Below, in pieces: positions 45,052 through 53,810 of a stretch of 64,000 nt of DNA (position 1 is the stretch's first letter; each line of letters starts with the position of its first letter). The stretch covers positions 31,011 through 95,010 of the forward strand of contig JAJYLT010000010.1 in the NCBI GenBank assembly GCA_021787565.1, given 5' to 3'. The translations under genes were made by a program, and so were the position numbers. The DNA comes from Acidobacteriota bacterium. Its GTDB lineage: Bacteria; Acidobacteriota; UBA4820; DSQY01. The notes beneath the pieces were generated by a model. The model had not been told where the DNA came from and searched no databases. It was given only the letters and a program-made list of their open reading frames with translations.

Positions 45052-48000
45052 CCTTCACCAACTGGATGCAGGCGCACCGACGCTCCCTGCTCTTCCTCAT
45101 GGCGGTGCTCATCGTGGCGGGGAGCGTGGCGACCTTCAAGCTCCCCGTGGGCCTGTTTCCTCGGATCAACTTCCCCAGGGTGCGCGTCTCGCTGGACGCG
45201 GGAGACCGCCCGGCGGACCGCATGGTCATCGAGGTGACGCGTCCCGTGGAGGAGGCGGTTCGCGGCGTTCCCGGGGTCGTGGAGGTCCGCTCCGTCACCA
45301 GCCGCGGCACCGCCGACATCGACGTCAACTTCGCCTGGGGGCAGGACATGGTGTCCGCCATGCTCCAGGTGGAATCCGCCATCGCGCAGATCGCCAACAG
45401 ACTTCCACCGGGAATGAACTACAGCGTGATCCGAATGGACCCCACGGTGGACCCCGTCATCGCCTACAGCCTGACCTCTTCGAGCGAGTCCTTGACCCAG
45501 CTCCGGGACCTGGCCCTCTACCAGCTCCGGCCCGTCCTGTCGAGGGTCAAGGGGGTGGCGCGCATCCAGGTGCAAGGGGGCTTGACGGAGGAGTACCGCG
45601 TCACGGTGGACCCGGCCAGGCTCCACGCCCTGGGGCTGACCTTTCAGGATGCCGCCTCGGCCCTTTCGGCGGCCAACACGATCACGGCCGTGGGCCGGCT
45701 GGAGGACCACGACAAGCTCTACCTCATTCTCTCCGACACGCAGTTTGCGAATCTCCACCAGGTGGGTGAGACGGTCCTGCGCTCGGGGCCGGGAGGTGTG
45801 GTCCGCCTGAAAGACGTGGCCAGGGTCGAGAGGAGCACGCAGCCGAACTGGACGAGGGTCACCGCGGACGGCCGCGATGCCGTTCTGATCAACGTCTACC
45901 AGCAGCTCGACGGGAACACCGTCCAGATCGCGCGGGATATCAAGGCGGCCTTGGCGGCCTACGGCCCCCACCTCCCTCCCGGCGTTCACATCGCCAACTG
46001 GTACGATCAGAGCCAGCTCATCCTCTCCTCGGCCGGCAGCGTGCGCGACGCCCTCCTCGTGGGCGTCCTCATGGCGGCGCTCATCCTCTTCGTGTTCCTG
46101 CGGAACTTCAAGGTCATGCTCATCGCCATCCTCACGGTCCCCGGCGTGCTGGCCATCACGATCCTCCTGCTCTACGTGCTGCACATGAGCTTCAACATCA
46201 TGACCCTGGGCGGCATGGCGGCGGCGGTGGGACTCATCATCGACGACGCCATCGTCATGGTCGAGCACATCATCCGGCGCATGCGGGGCGGCGAGGGGGC
46301 CCACCACGGCCGCGTCATGAAGGCGGCCAGGGAGTTCACCAAGCCGCTGGCGGGCTCCTCCGCGGCCACCATCATCATCTTCGCTCCGCTGGCCTTTTTG
46401 TCCGGCGTCACGGGCGCCTTCTTCAAGGCCCTCAGCCTCACCATGGCGGCCAGCCTGGTCATCTCCTATCTCGTGGCGTGGCTGGCCGTTCCGCTCCTGG
46501 CCGACAAATTCCTGAACGAGAAGGACGCCGCCCAAAAGGAGGGCGGGGCGGTGACGGACTGGATTCACGAGCGTTACGAGCGAGTCATGGGGCGCCTCTT
46601 CGCCCGGCCGATACTGGTGCTCATCGGGGTCGTGCCCCTCCTCCTGGCGGGGTACGTCAGTTACCGGATGATCGGTTCGGGCTTCATGCCGGTCATGGAC
46701 GAGGGAGGGTTCATCCTGGATTACCGGAGCGTGCCCGGCACCTCCCTCGCCGAGACCGATCGCCTGCTGCGTCAGGTGCAAACCATTCTGCAAAAGACAC
46801 CCGAGGTGGACACCTACTCCCGCCGCACGGGCCTGCAACTCGGAGGCGGCGTCACCGAGGCTAACCAGGGCGACTTCTTCGTTCGGCTCAAACCCTTCCC
46901 CCGCCGCCCCATCGAAGCCGTCATGGAGGACGTGCGGCAACGTGTGGAGAGGACGGTCCCCGGACTGCACATCGAGATGGCCCAGCTCATGGAGGACCTC
47001 GTCGGAGACCTCACGGCCGTCCCGCAGCCCATCGAGATCAAGCTCTTCTCCGACAATCAACCCGAACTGCTTGCGCTCGGCCCCAAGGTGGCCCAGGCCA
47101 TCCGCAAGGTCAGCGGCGTGGTTGACGTGCGCAGCGGGGTGGTCCTCGCGGGAGATGCCCTGGACATCCGCGTGAACCGCGCCAAGGCGGCCCTGGAGGG
47201 CATGGACCCGGAGGCTATCACCGATGTTGCGCGGGACTACCTGGAGGGCGTCGTGACCACCCAGGTTCAACGCGGACCCAAGATGGTGGGGATCCGCATC
47301 TGGGTACCGGAGCGGCTTCGCAGGAATACGGCCGCCGTGCGCTCTCTCCTGCTGCGGGCCCCCGACGGCCACCTCTTCCCCTTGAGCCGCGTGGCGACGG
47401 TCACGCCCGTCACCGGCCAACCCCAGATCACGAGGGACGACCTCAAGCTCATGGTGCCCGTGACGGGCCGCATCAGCGGAAGAGACATGGGCTCCACGGT
47501 GAAGGACGTGAAGAAGGTCCTCGCCGAGCCTGGGCTCATCCCCAAGGACGTGGACCTCTCGCTGGGAGGCCTCTACCGGCAGCAGCAGATCGCCTTCGCG
47601 GGACTCATCGCCGTCTTCCTTGCGGCCGTGGCGTTGGTTTTCCTCCTTCTGCTCTTCCTCTTCGAGCGGTTCCGGCCGGCCGTCGGCGTCATGCTGACCG
47701 CCCTCATGGCCCTGAGCGCCGTCTTCATCGGGCTATGGATCACCGGCACGGAGTTGAACATTTCCTCCATGATGGGCATGACCATGATCCTGGGCATCGT
47801 CACCGAGGTGGCCATCTTCATGGTCTGGGAGTTCCTGACGGCGCCCGAGGGGATGGACGAGAGCGCCGCCCTCATCTACGCCGGCAAGCACCGGATGCGC
47901 GCCATCACCATGAGCACCCTGGCGGCGATTCTGGCCCTTTCGCCGCTCGGCCTCGGTATCGGCCAGGGCTCCGCCATGCAGCGGCCGCTCGCCATCGCCA

Positions 48001-48086
48001 TCATCAGCGGCCTCATCTTCCAGCTCCCGCTGGTTTTTGTTCTCATGCCCGTATTGTTCCGTCTTCTCCGCGTCAAGCGGAGTTAA
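45048..48086 (+). CDS. RND efflux permease
   Basis: 1012 aa RND; LPVGLFPRINFPRVRVSLDAGDRPADRM. Confidence 0.92.
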   Translation: MTFTNWMQAHRRSLLFLMAVLIVAGSVATFKLPVGLFPRINFPRVRVSLDAGDRPADRMVIEVTRPVEEAVRGVPGVVEVRSVTSRGTADIDVNFAWGQDMVSAMLQVESAIAQIANRLPPGMNYSVIRMDPTVDPVIAYSLTSSSESLTQLRDLALYQLRPVLSRVKGVARIQVQGGLTEEYRVTVDPARLHALGLTFQDAASALSAANTITAVGRLEDHDKLYLILSDTQFANLHQVGETVLRSGPGGVVRLKDVARVERSTQPNWTRVTADGRDAVLINVYQQLDGNTVQIARDIKAALAAYGPHLPPGVHIANWYDQSQLILSSAGSVRDALLVGVLMAALILFVFLRNFKVMLIAILTVPGVLAITILLLYVLHMSFNIMTLGGMAAAVGLIIDDAIVMVEHIIRRMRGGEGAHHGRVMKAAREFTKPLAGSSAATIIIFAPLAFLSGVTGAFFKALSLTMAASLVISYLVAWLAVPLLADKFLNEKDAAQKEGGAVTDWIHERYERVMGRLFARPILVLIGVVPLLLAGYVSYRMIGSGFMPVMDEGGFILDYRSVPGTSLAETDRLLRQVQTILQKTPEVDTYSRRTGLQLGGGVTEANQGDFFVRLKPFPRRPIEAVMEDVRQRVERTVPGLHIEMAQLMEDLVGDLTAVPQPIEIKLFSDNQPELLALGPKVAQAIRKVSGVVDVRSGVVLAGDALDIRVNRAKAALEGMDPEAITDVARDYLEGVVTTQVQRGPKMVGIRIWVPERLRRNTAAVRSLLLRAPDGHLFPLSRVATVTPVTGQPQITRDDLKLMVPVTGRISGRDMGSTVKDVKKVLAEPGLIPKDVDLSLGGLYRQQQIAFAGLIAVFLAAVALVFLLLLFLFERFRPAVGVMLTALMALSAVFIGLWITGTELNISSMMGMTMILGIVTEVAIFMVWEFLTAPEGMDESAALIYAGKHRMRAITMSTLAAILALSPLGLGIGQGSAMQRPLAIAIISGLIFQLPLVFVLMPVLFRLLRVKRS

Positions 48087-48096
48087 GGGAGGTTGC

Positions 48097-48789
48097 ATGT
48101 TCCTCAAACGTGTGCTGGTTCTCTCACTGGTTTTTTGTGTTCCGCCGCTGTGCGCGATCCGGGCTGCTCAGCCATCCTTGCCGGGAGCCTGGGTGATACC
48201 CGCCCGGGCACTGGAGGAACACGCCGAGGATTCGATCGACGTGCTGACGGCCCGCAGATTCGACGCCGCCACGATGCGCAGACAGACGGCCCGTATGGAG
48301 GCCCTGCTCAACCGGCTCAAGATGGCCTCTAACGGGAACGCCGAAGCGAGTCGGCAGGCCTCCCGGGCGGAAGAATGCCTGAAGGAGATGAAGGATGCCC
48401 TCGCGGGAGGGGCTTACGTGAAGGCCGCCCTGGCCGCGAACCAGATCACCATGGTCATGCTGCCCATCGAGGGCTTTCCCACCGCCGAGCACCGGGAGGT
48501 GGCGCTGCTGGACTGCCTCTCCCGGGAGATCACCCTCCTCAATGAAGATAACCCCGCATCCCGTGCCCCTCTCCTGAAGGAGCGCAGGGACCAGATCGAA
48601 GCCACCTGGAAGCTTCTGCGGCCCTGGTACGCGGCGAAGAAGGGGGCGGGGAAACTCATGGCCGAAGTGGATGCCTGCGTGGCCCGCATCATCTCGGCCA
48701 CGGGCGCCAAGCAGCAGATCGCCGAAGGCCGGCGGCTGGGCGATCTGGTGGATAGCCTGGAGCGGTACCTTCCGCGGATGAAGGGATGA
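48097..48789 (+). CDS. Hypothetical secreted protein in efflux operon
   Basis: Signal peptide; ATG after GGGAGG. Confidence 0.7.
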   Translation: MFLKRVLVLSLVFCVPPLCAIRAAQPSLPGAWVIPARALEEHAEDSIDVLTARRFDAATMRRQTARMEALLNRLKMASNGNAEASRQASRAEECLKEMKDALAGGAYVKAALAANQITMVMLPIEGFPTAEHREVALLDCLSREITLLNEDNPASRAPLLKERRDQIEATWKLLRPWYAAKKGAGKLMAEVDACVARIISATGAKQQIAEGRRLGDLVDSLERYLPRMKG

Positions 48790-48856
48790 GGGACACATCT
48801 CCGCGGTGAATCCTTCTTTGTGTTTTGGGTTTTCTTGCACCTCGCGCTCCACTTTT

Positions 48857-48874
48857 CGCTGATCACGATCAGCG
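48857..48874. promoter_or_regulatory. Perfect palindrome CGCTGATC-AC-GATCAGCG upstream of tetR
   Basis: 8-bp arms, 2-bp spacer. Confidence 0.5.
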
Positions 48875-48931
48875 CCTCCCCTCATCCGTCTCGCCCCTGG
48901 CACCCGGAACCTCTTTCGTTCCACCAGGGGC

Positions 48932-48962
48932 TTGACAGCACTCGGCCTGGAATCTATATTCC
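48932..48962 (+). promoter_or_regulatory. Sigma-70-type promoter with operator-like inverted repeat over the -10
   Basis: TTGACA-N17-TATATT; GGAAT-CTAT-ATTCC at 48949-48962. Confidence 0.75.
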
Positions 48963-48991
48963 GAATTTGGAATTTGGAGTTCTGCGTGGAG

Positions 48992-49600
48992 ATGAGCCGA
49001 AAAGAGATAGAACGGATGCAGCGCCGCCAGCTCCTGCTGGAGGCGGCCGAGCGGGTCTTCGGCCGGAAACCGTTCGACGAGGCCACCATGCAGGAGGTGG
49101 CCTCGGAGGCCCAGATCGGCATGCAGGGGCTCTACGAGCACTTCCCCTCCAAACAGGTTCTCTACGAGAGCCTCATCATGGAGCGGGTCAAGACCTTCAG
49201 GACCAAGATCGAAGAGGCCCTGAAAACGGGCCAGGACCCCATCCAGCGGCTCAGGGCGTGGGCTACCGTCCACGCCGAGTCCTTCAGCGGGACCCCCGCC
49301 TTCTTTCCCGTCTTTCTCCGCGAGAAGATCCACAGGGACTGGGAGTTCGCCTCTCGGTTCGGCCCCGCCCTGTACGAGGCCTTTGGCCGTGAGGAGGCGC
49401 GCCTGACCGAGATCATGCAGGCCGCCGCGGCTCAGGGACAGCTCCAGAGGCTGGAGGTGCCGTTCCTGGTGCGGTTCTTCCTGGCGGCCCTCCACGCCTC
49501 GGTCTTCTGCCACATTCGCTATAATCCCGATGAGGAGGTCTCAGCGTGCGTGAACCGTGCCATGAACAGCTTCTTACGCGGAGTGGAGCTCGTCGGGTGA
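48992..49600 (+). CDS. TetR/AcrR-family regulator
   Basis: N-terminal HTH RRQLLLEAAERVFGRKPFDEATMQEVASEAQIGMQGLYEHFPSKQVLYE. Confidence 0.92.
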   Translation: MSRKEIERMQRRQLLLEAAERVFGRKPFDEATMQEVASEAQIGMQGLYEHFPSKQVLYESLIMERVKTFRTKIEEALKTGQDPIQRLRAWATVHAESFSGTPAFFPVFLREKIHRDWEFASRFGPALYEAFGREEARLTEIMQAAAAQGQLQRLEVPFLVRFFLAALHASVFCHIRYNPDEEVSACVNRAMNSFLRGVELVG

Positions 49601-50931
49601 GGGCCGCCTCCCTGGCCCTGGCCCTCTGCTCGGGCCTGCTCGCCCTGCGGCTCCCGGCCCAGGAGGTGCTCACGCTCCGGAAGGCCTTGGAGCTGGCGGG
49701 CAAGGGATCACTGCCCGCCGTCACCAGCCAGAGCGATGAGGCGGTGGCCCGCGAGCAGACCCTCCAGGTCAGAGGAGCCACCTACTACCCGGAGATCACG
49801 CTCCAGGGGGGCTACACCGACCAGAGGGATCAGACGATCTTGCGCTTCGGCCTCCTGCAGGCACCCTCCAACCAGAAATCGTATTGGCAGTACGACTTTA
49901 CCGTTCGCCAGCTCCTCTGGGACTTCGGCCGGCGCTCCGAGGCCCTCGAAGCCAGCCGCACCCGCGAGCAGGCGGTGCGCCTCTCGGGCTCCGACGCGGT
50001 GCGCCGGGCGCAGGCCCAGGTCGTGGAGCGCTACATGTCGGCCATGACGGTGCGCGCCGAGAAGGAGGTCGTGGCGAAGCGGAAGAAGGCCCTTTCGGAC
50101 CACCTCCGGATCGTGCAGGACCTCTACCAGCAGGGCATGGTGGCCCGCAACGACCTGCTCCGGACCGAGGTCGCGCTGCGCTCGGTGGAGGATTCGGCGA
50201 GGCGGTTGGACGACGCTTACGACACGGCCATGGAGGCGTTGAACGTGGCCATCGGCCTTCCCACCGACACCAAGGAGACCCTTCCGGGTGCCTTCGCCCC
50301 TCCGCCCGAACTGCCCTGGACCATGGAGCACGCCCGCAGCATCAGCGTGAGCAACAACGGGACGGTGAAGGCTCTGAGAGCCCGGTACCAGGCGCTCGAA
50401 GAACAGCTCACCTTCCGCCGCCGGGACTACTACCCCAGCCTGGTGGCGCAGTACGACAATGCCTACCAGCAGAACGAGTATCTCGTCTATCCGCACATGC
50501 AATCGCTGTTCGTCGGTCTCTCCTGGAACATCTTCGACGGAGGCGTCCGGGGCGCCAAGATCCGCGAGAGCCAAGCCGATCTGGATCGCGCCCACCGGGA
50601 GCTCACGGAGGCGGAACGGACCGCCCAGCTCGCCGCCAGCCAGGCCTACCGGGACTTCGTGGAGGCCCTGAGGGAGCGGAAGACCGCCGAACTCAACGTC
50701 CAGTCCTCGAAGGAGAATTTCCGGATCGTCGAGGACCAGTACAAGGGCGGCCTGGCCCGCACCACGGACGTCCTCGACGCCGAATCGGTGCTCGCCGAGA
50801 GCCGATCGAGCCTCGTCCAGAAGACCTACCAGGCGTATACCAAACAGGCGGCCCTCCTGGCCGCCATGGGGGAGGACCTCCCCGGCTTCTACAGCCGGCA
50901 GGGGGAGCCGGTCGCCGCGGAGGAGAAGTAG
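49597..50931 (+). CDS. TolC-family outer membrane factor
   Basis: Signal peptide; OEP repeats; GTGA overlap with tetR. Confidence 0.9.
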   Translation: MRAASLALALCSGLLALRLPAQEVLTLRKALELAGKGSLPAVTSQSDEAVAREQTLQVRGATYYPEITLQGGYTDQRDQTILRFGLLQAPSNQKSYWQYDFTVRQLLWDFGRRSEALEASRTREQAVRLSGSDAVRRAQAQVVERYMSAMTVRAEKEVVAKRKKALSDHLRIVQDLYQQGMVARNDLLRTEVALRSVEDSARRLDDAYDTAMEALNVAIGLPTDTKETLPGAFAPPPELPWTMEHARSISVSNNGTVKALRARYQALEEQLTFRRRDYYPSLVAQYDNAYQQNEYLVYPHMQSLFVGLSWNIFDGGVRGAKIRESQADLDRAHRELTEAERTAQLAASQAYRDFVEALRERKTAELNVQSSKENFRIVEDQYKGGLARTTDVLDAESVLAESRSSLVQKTYQAYTKQAALLAAMGEDLPGFYSRQGEPVAAEEK

Positions 50932-50933
50932 CC

Positions 50934-51932
50934 ATGGCCGTGAAGAAGAAATGGGTGGCATTGGGCATTCTGCTGGGACTGGCCGTGGCCGGAGGCGTGG
51001 TGGGCTACCTGCGCTGGAAGCACAACCAGATCTTCGTGAGCACCGACGACGCTTACGTGGGGGGACGGATCTACACCGTGGCGCCCCAGATCCCCGGCAA
51101 GATCCTCACCCTGCCCATCGACGAAAACATGCTCGTGCAGAAGGGCCAGGTCATGGCCACCATCGACCCGAAGGATTACGACGCCGCCATCGCGCGGGCC
51201 GGAGCCAGCCTCTCCGAGGCGCAGGCCGGCGTGGCCACCAACCAGGCCGCCATCGCCCAGGCCAAGGCCCAGGTCCTGGCCTACGAGAGCCAGCTGCGCC
51301 TCGCCAAGATCGACCGGGGGCGCATCCAGGCGCTTTACGAGCGCCAGTCCATCCCCAAGCAGAACTACGACGACGTGGTGACCCGCGAGGAGGTGGCCCA
51401 GGCCCAGCTCAAGGCGGCCCAGAAGACCGTCGCCCAGGCGGAGGCTGCCCTGACCGTAGCGCGGGAGCGCATCAAGGTGGCCCAGGCGGCCCTGGATCAG
51501 GCCCAGCTCCAACGGACGTACTGCACCATCGCGGCGCCCGTGACCGGCTACATCAGCCGCAAGCTGACCCAGGTGGGCCAGGTCCTCGCTCCCGGGCAGC
51601 CCATCTGCGCCGTGGTCCCTCTCTCCCTGAACGATATCTGGGTGGAGGCCAACTACAAGGAGACCCAGCTCGGGAACGTCCGCGTCGGCCAGCCCGTCAA
51701 GATTTTGGCCGACATCGACAAGGACCGCACCTACAGGGGCACGGTCGAGGGCATCAGCGCCGGAACCGGCGCCGTCTTCTCCCTGCTCCCCCCGGAGAAC
51801 GCCACGGGCAATTGGGTGAAGGTGGTCCAACGGGTGCCCGTGCGAGTCAAGATCGATCCCGCGAGCGACCCAAACCACGAGCTGAGGCTCGGCCTGTCGG
51901 TGACCTGCGAGATCGATACGCGGAAGCGGTGA
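50934..51932 (+). CDS. HlyD/EmrA-type membrane fusion protein
   Basis: STDDAYVGGRIYTVAPQIPGKI; long coiled-coil. Confidence 0.92.
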   Translation: MAVKKKWVALGILLGLAVAGGVVGYLRWKHNQIFVSTDDAYVGGRIYTVAPQIPGKILTLPIDENMLVQKGQVMATIDPKDYDAAIARAGASLSEAQAGVATNQAAIAQAKAQVLAYESQLRLAKIDRGRIQALYERQSIPKQNYDDVVTREEVAQAQLKAAQKTVAQAEAALTVARERIKVAQAALDQAQLQRTYCTIAAPVTGYISRKLTQVGQVLAPGQPICAVVPLSLNDIWVEANYKETQLGNVRVGQPVKILADIDKDRTYRGTVEGISAGTGAVFSLLPPENATGNWVKVVQRVPVRVKIDPASDPNHELRLGLSVTCEIDTRKR

Positions 51933-52063
51933 GAGGGCGCGCGGCGAGAAACCGACTTCGAGTTGCAAGTCGTGGTTGGTTGACCCTTTCCATACATAAC
52001 GCTCATTTCGCCACTCGACGCCTCTTGTGAATCGACTGTAGAAGAATTCGAGGTAATGGCGCT

Positions 52064-52218
52064 TTGAACACCGAGAACGGCGCCAGAAAGTGGATCATCG
52101 CCGCCACGACCACCCTCGGCACCTTCATGGAGGTGCTCGACACCCCCGTCGCCAACGGGCCCTCCGGCACGTGCAGGGCACCTACGCCACGGGGTTCTTC
52201 AACCTGCTCGGCAACTGA
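52064..52218 (+). pseudogene. Decayed N-terminal fragment of an EmrB/DHA2-type MFS gene
   Basis: LNTENGARKWIIAATTTLGTFMEVLDTPVAN then 1-bp deletion near 52157; restored frame VALRHVQGTYATGFFNLLGN*. Confidence 0.75.
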
Positions 52219-52242
52219 ACGGGCATCTCTCGGGAGGCGGCC

Positions 52243-53787
52243 CTGGAGGAATCCACCAACACCACCAACAAATGGCTGATAGCCCTGGCCACGCTGCTGG
52301 GGCCCCTGATGCAGAACATCGACACGGCCGTGGCCAACGTGGCGCTGCCGCACATGGCGGGGACCTTCTCGGTGGGGGTGGACGAAATCGCCTGGGTCCT
52401 GACGGCCTACCTGGTCGCCAACGCGGTCATCCTCCCCATGACGGGCTTCCTGGGGATGCGCTTCGGACGAAAGCGATTCTACCTCTCCTGCCTTATCCTG
52501 TTCATGTTGGCTTCCCTGGGCTCCGGCCTGGCCCCGTCGCTGGCCTTTCTGATCGTGATGCGCGTCCTTCAGGGCCTCGCCGGGGGGGCCATGGTCCCCA
52601 TGTGCCAGGCCATCCTACTGGAGACCTTTCCCCGGGAGGAGCACGGCAAGGCCATGGCCTTCTTCGGGGCCGGCCAGATCGTGGGCCCCCTGATCGGCCC
52701 CGTGCTCGGCGGATACCTCACCGACACCTACACCTGGCCGTGGGTCTTTTACGTCAACATCCCGGTGGGCCTGATGGCGCTCGTGCTGGGCTTCTTCTTC
52801 ATCCACGACCCTTCTTACATCAAGAAGCCCGAGGGCCGGGTGGACTACTGGAGCTTCCTCTTCATCACCGTGGGCGTGGGAAGCCTGGAGGTGGTGCTCA
52901 GCCGGGGAGAGCGCTACGATTGGCTGGACAGCCCTTTCATCAAGATCTTCGCCTTCTGCGCACTCGTGGGGCTCGCCCTCTTCGTCTGGCGCTCCCTCAC
53001 GGCCGAAAAGCCCCTGGTCAATTTCGCATTCTTCAGGAAGAAGGAGTTCTCCGCGGGGGCGCTCCTCATGTTCACCTGGGGATTCGGCCTCTACGGCGCC
53101 ATGGTCACGATCCCCCTCTTCGTCCAGGAGCTGCTCGGGTACAACGCCACGTGGGCCGGCATGATCCTCTCCGTCGGCGGCCTCTCGGCCCTGGCCGCCA
53201 TGCCCATCGTCGGGCGCCTCACGGGAAAGGTGGACACCCGCATACTCGTCTTTGCGGGGCTGGCCATGAATATCTTCTCCATGACCTTGTACCGACACAT
53301 CTACCTTGGTATCGACTTCCCCTACCTAGCCACCGCCCGCCTCTTTCAAAGCTTCGGGCAGGCCTTCGTCTCCATCCCCCTGCTCGTGGCGGCCTTCGCC
53401 CGCATCCGGCCCGAGGAGACGGGGCAGGCCACGGGCCTGTACAACCTGATGCGCAACGAGGGGGGATCGGTGGGGATCGCCCTGGCCAGCACGGTGCTGG
53501 CCAGGCGCACCCAGTTCCACCAGTCCGCCCTCGTGGGGCACCTGAATCCGTTCAATCCGGCCTACCAGTCGGCCCTCTCGGGCATCGAGCAGGGGCTGCG
53601 CCCGACGGCGGGGGTGGACCCCGGCACCCTCCGCCTCATGGCGGTCCATATCCTGGGGCTCCAATTGGGGCGCCAGGCGAGCCTCATGGCTTTCGTGGAT
53701 GTGTTTCAGATGCTGATGGTGCTCTTCCTGGCCCTCTCGCCCCTCGTGCTGCTCCTCAAGAAGCCGAGGGACGCGCGCCCGGCCTAG
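52243..53787 (+). CDS. DHA2-family MFS exporter (EmrB-like); start possibly CTG 52243, first ATG at 52309
   Basis: NKWLIALATLLGPLMQNIDTAVANVALPHMAGTFS; no ATG/GTG/TTG between in-frame TGA (52216-52218) and 52309. Confidence 0.85.
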   Translation: MEESTNTTNKWLIALATLLGPLMQNIDTAVANVALPHMAGTFSVGVDEIAWVLTAYLVANAVILPMTGFLGMRFGRKRFYLSCLILFMLASLGSGLAPSLAFLIVMRVLQGLAGGAMVPMCQAILLETFPREEHGKAMAFFGAGQIVGPLIGPVLGGYLTDTYTWPWVFYVNIPVGLMALVLGFFFIHDPSYIKKPEGRVDYWSFLFITVGVGSLEVVLSRGERYDWLDSPFIKIFAFCALVGLALFVWRSLTAEKPLVNFAFFRKKEFSAGALLMFTWGFGLYGAMVTIPLFVQELLGYNATWAGMILSVGGLSALAAMPIVGRLTGKVDTRILVFAGLAMNIFSMTLYRHIYLGIDFPYLATARLFQSFGQAFVSIPLLVAAFARIRPEETGQATGLYNLMRNEGGSVGIALASTVLARRTQFHQSALVGHLNPFNPAYQSALSGIEQGLRPTAGVDPGTLRLMAVHILGLQLGRQASLMAFVDVFQMLMVLFLALSPLVLLLKKPRDARPA

Positions 53788-53810
53788 GACCGACGGAGCC
53801 GACCACGACG

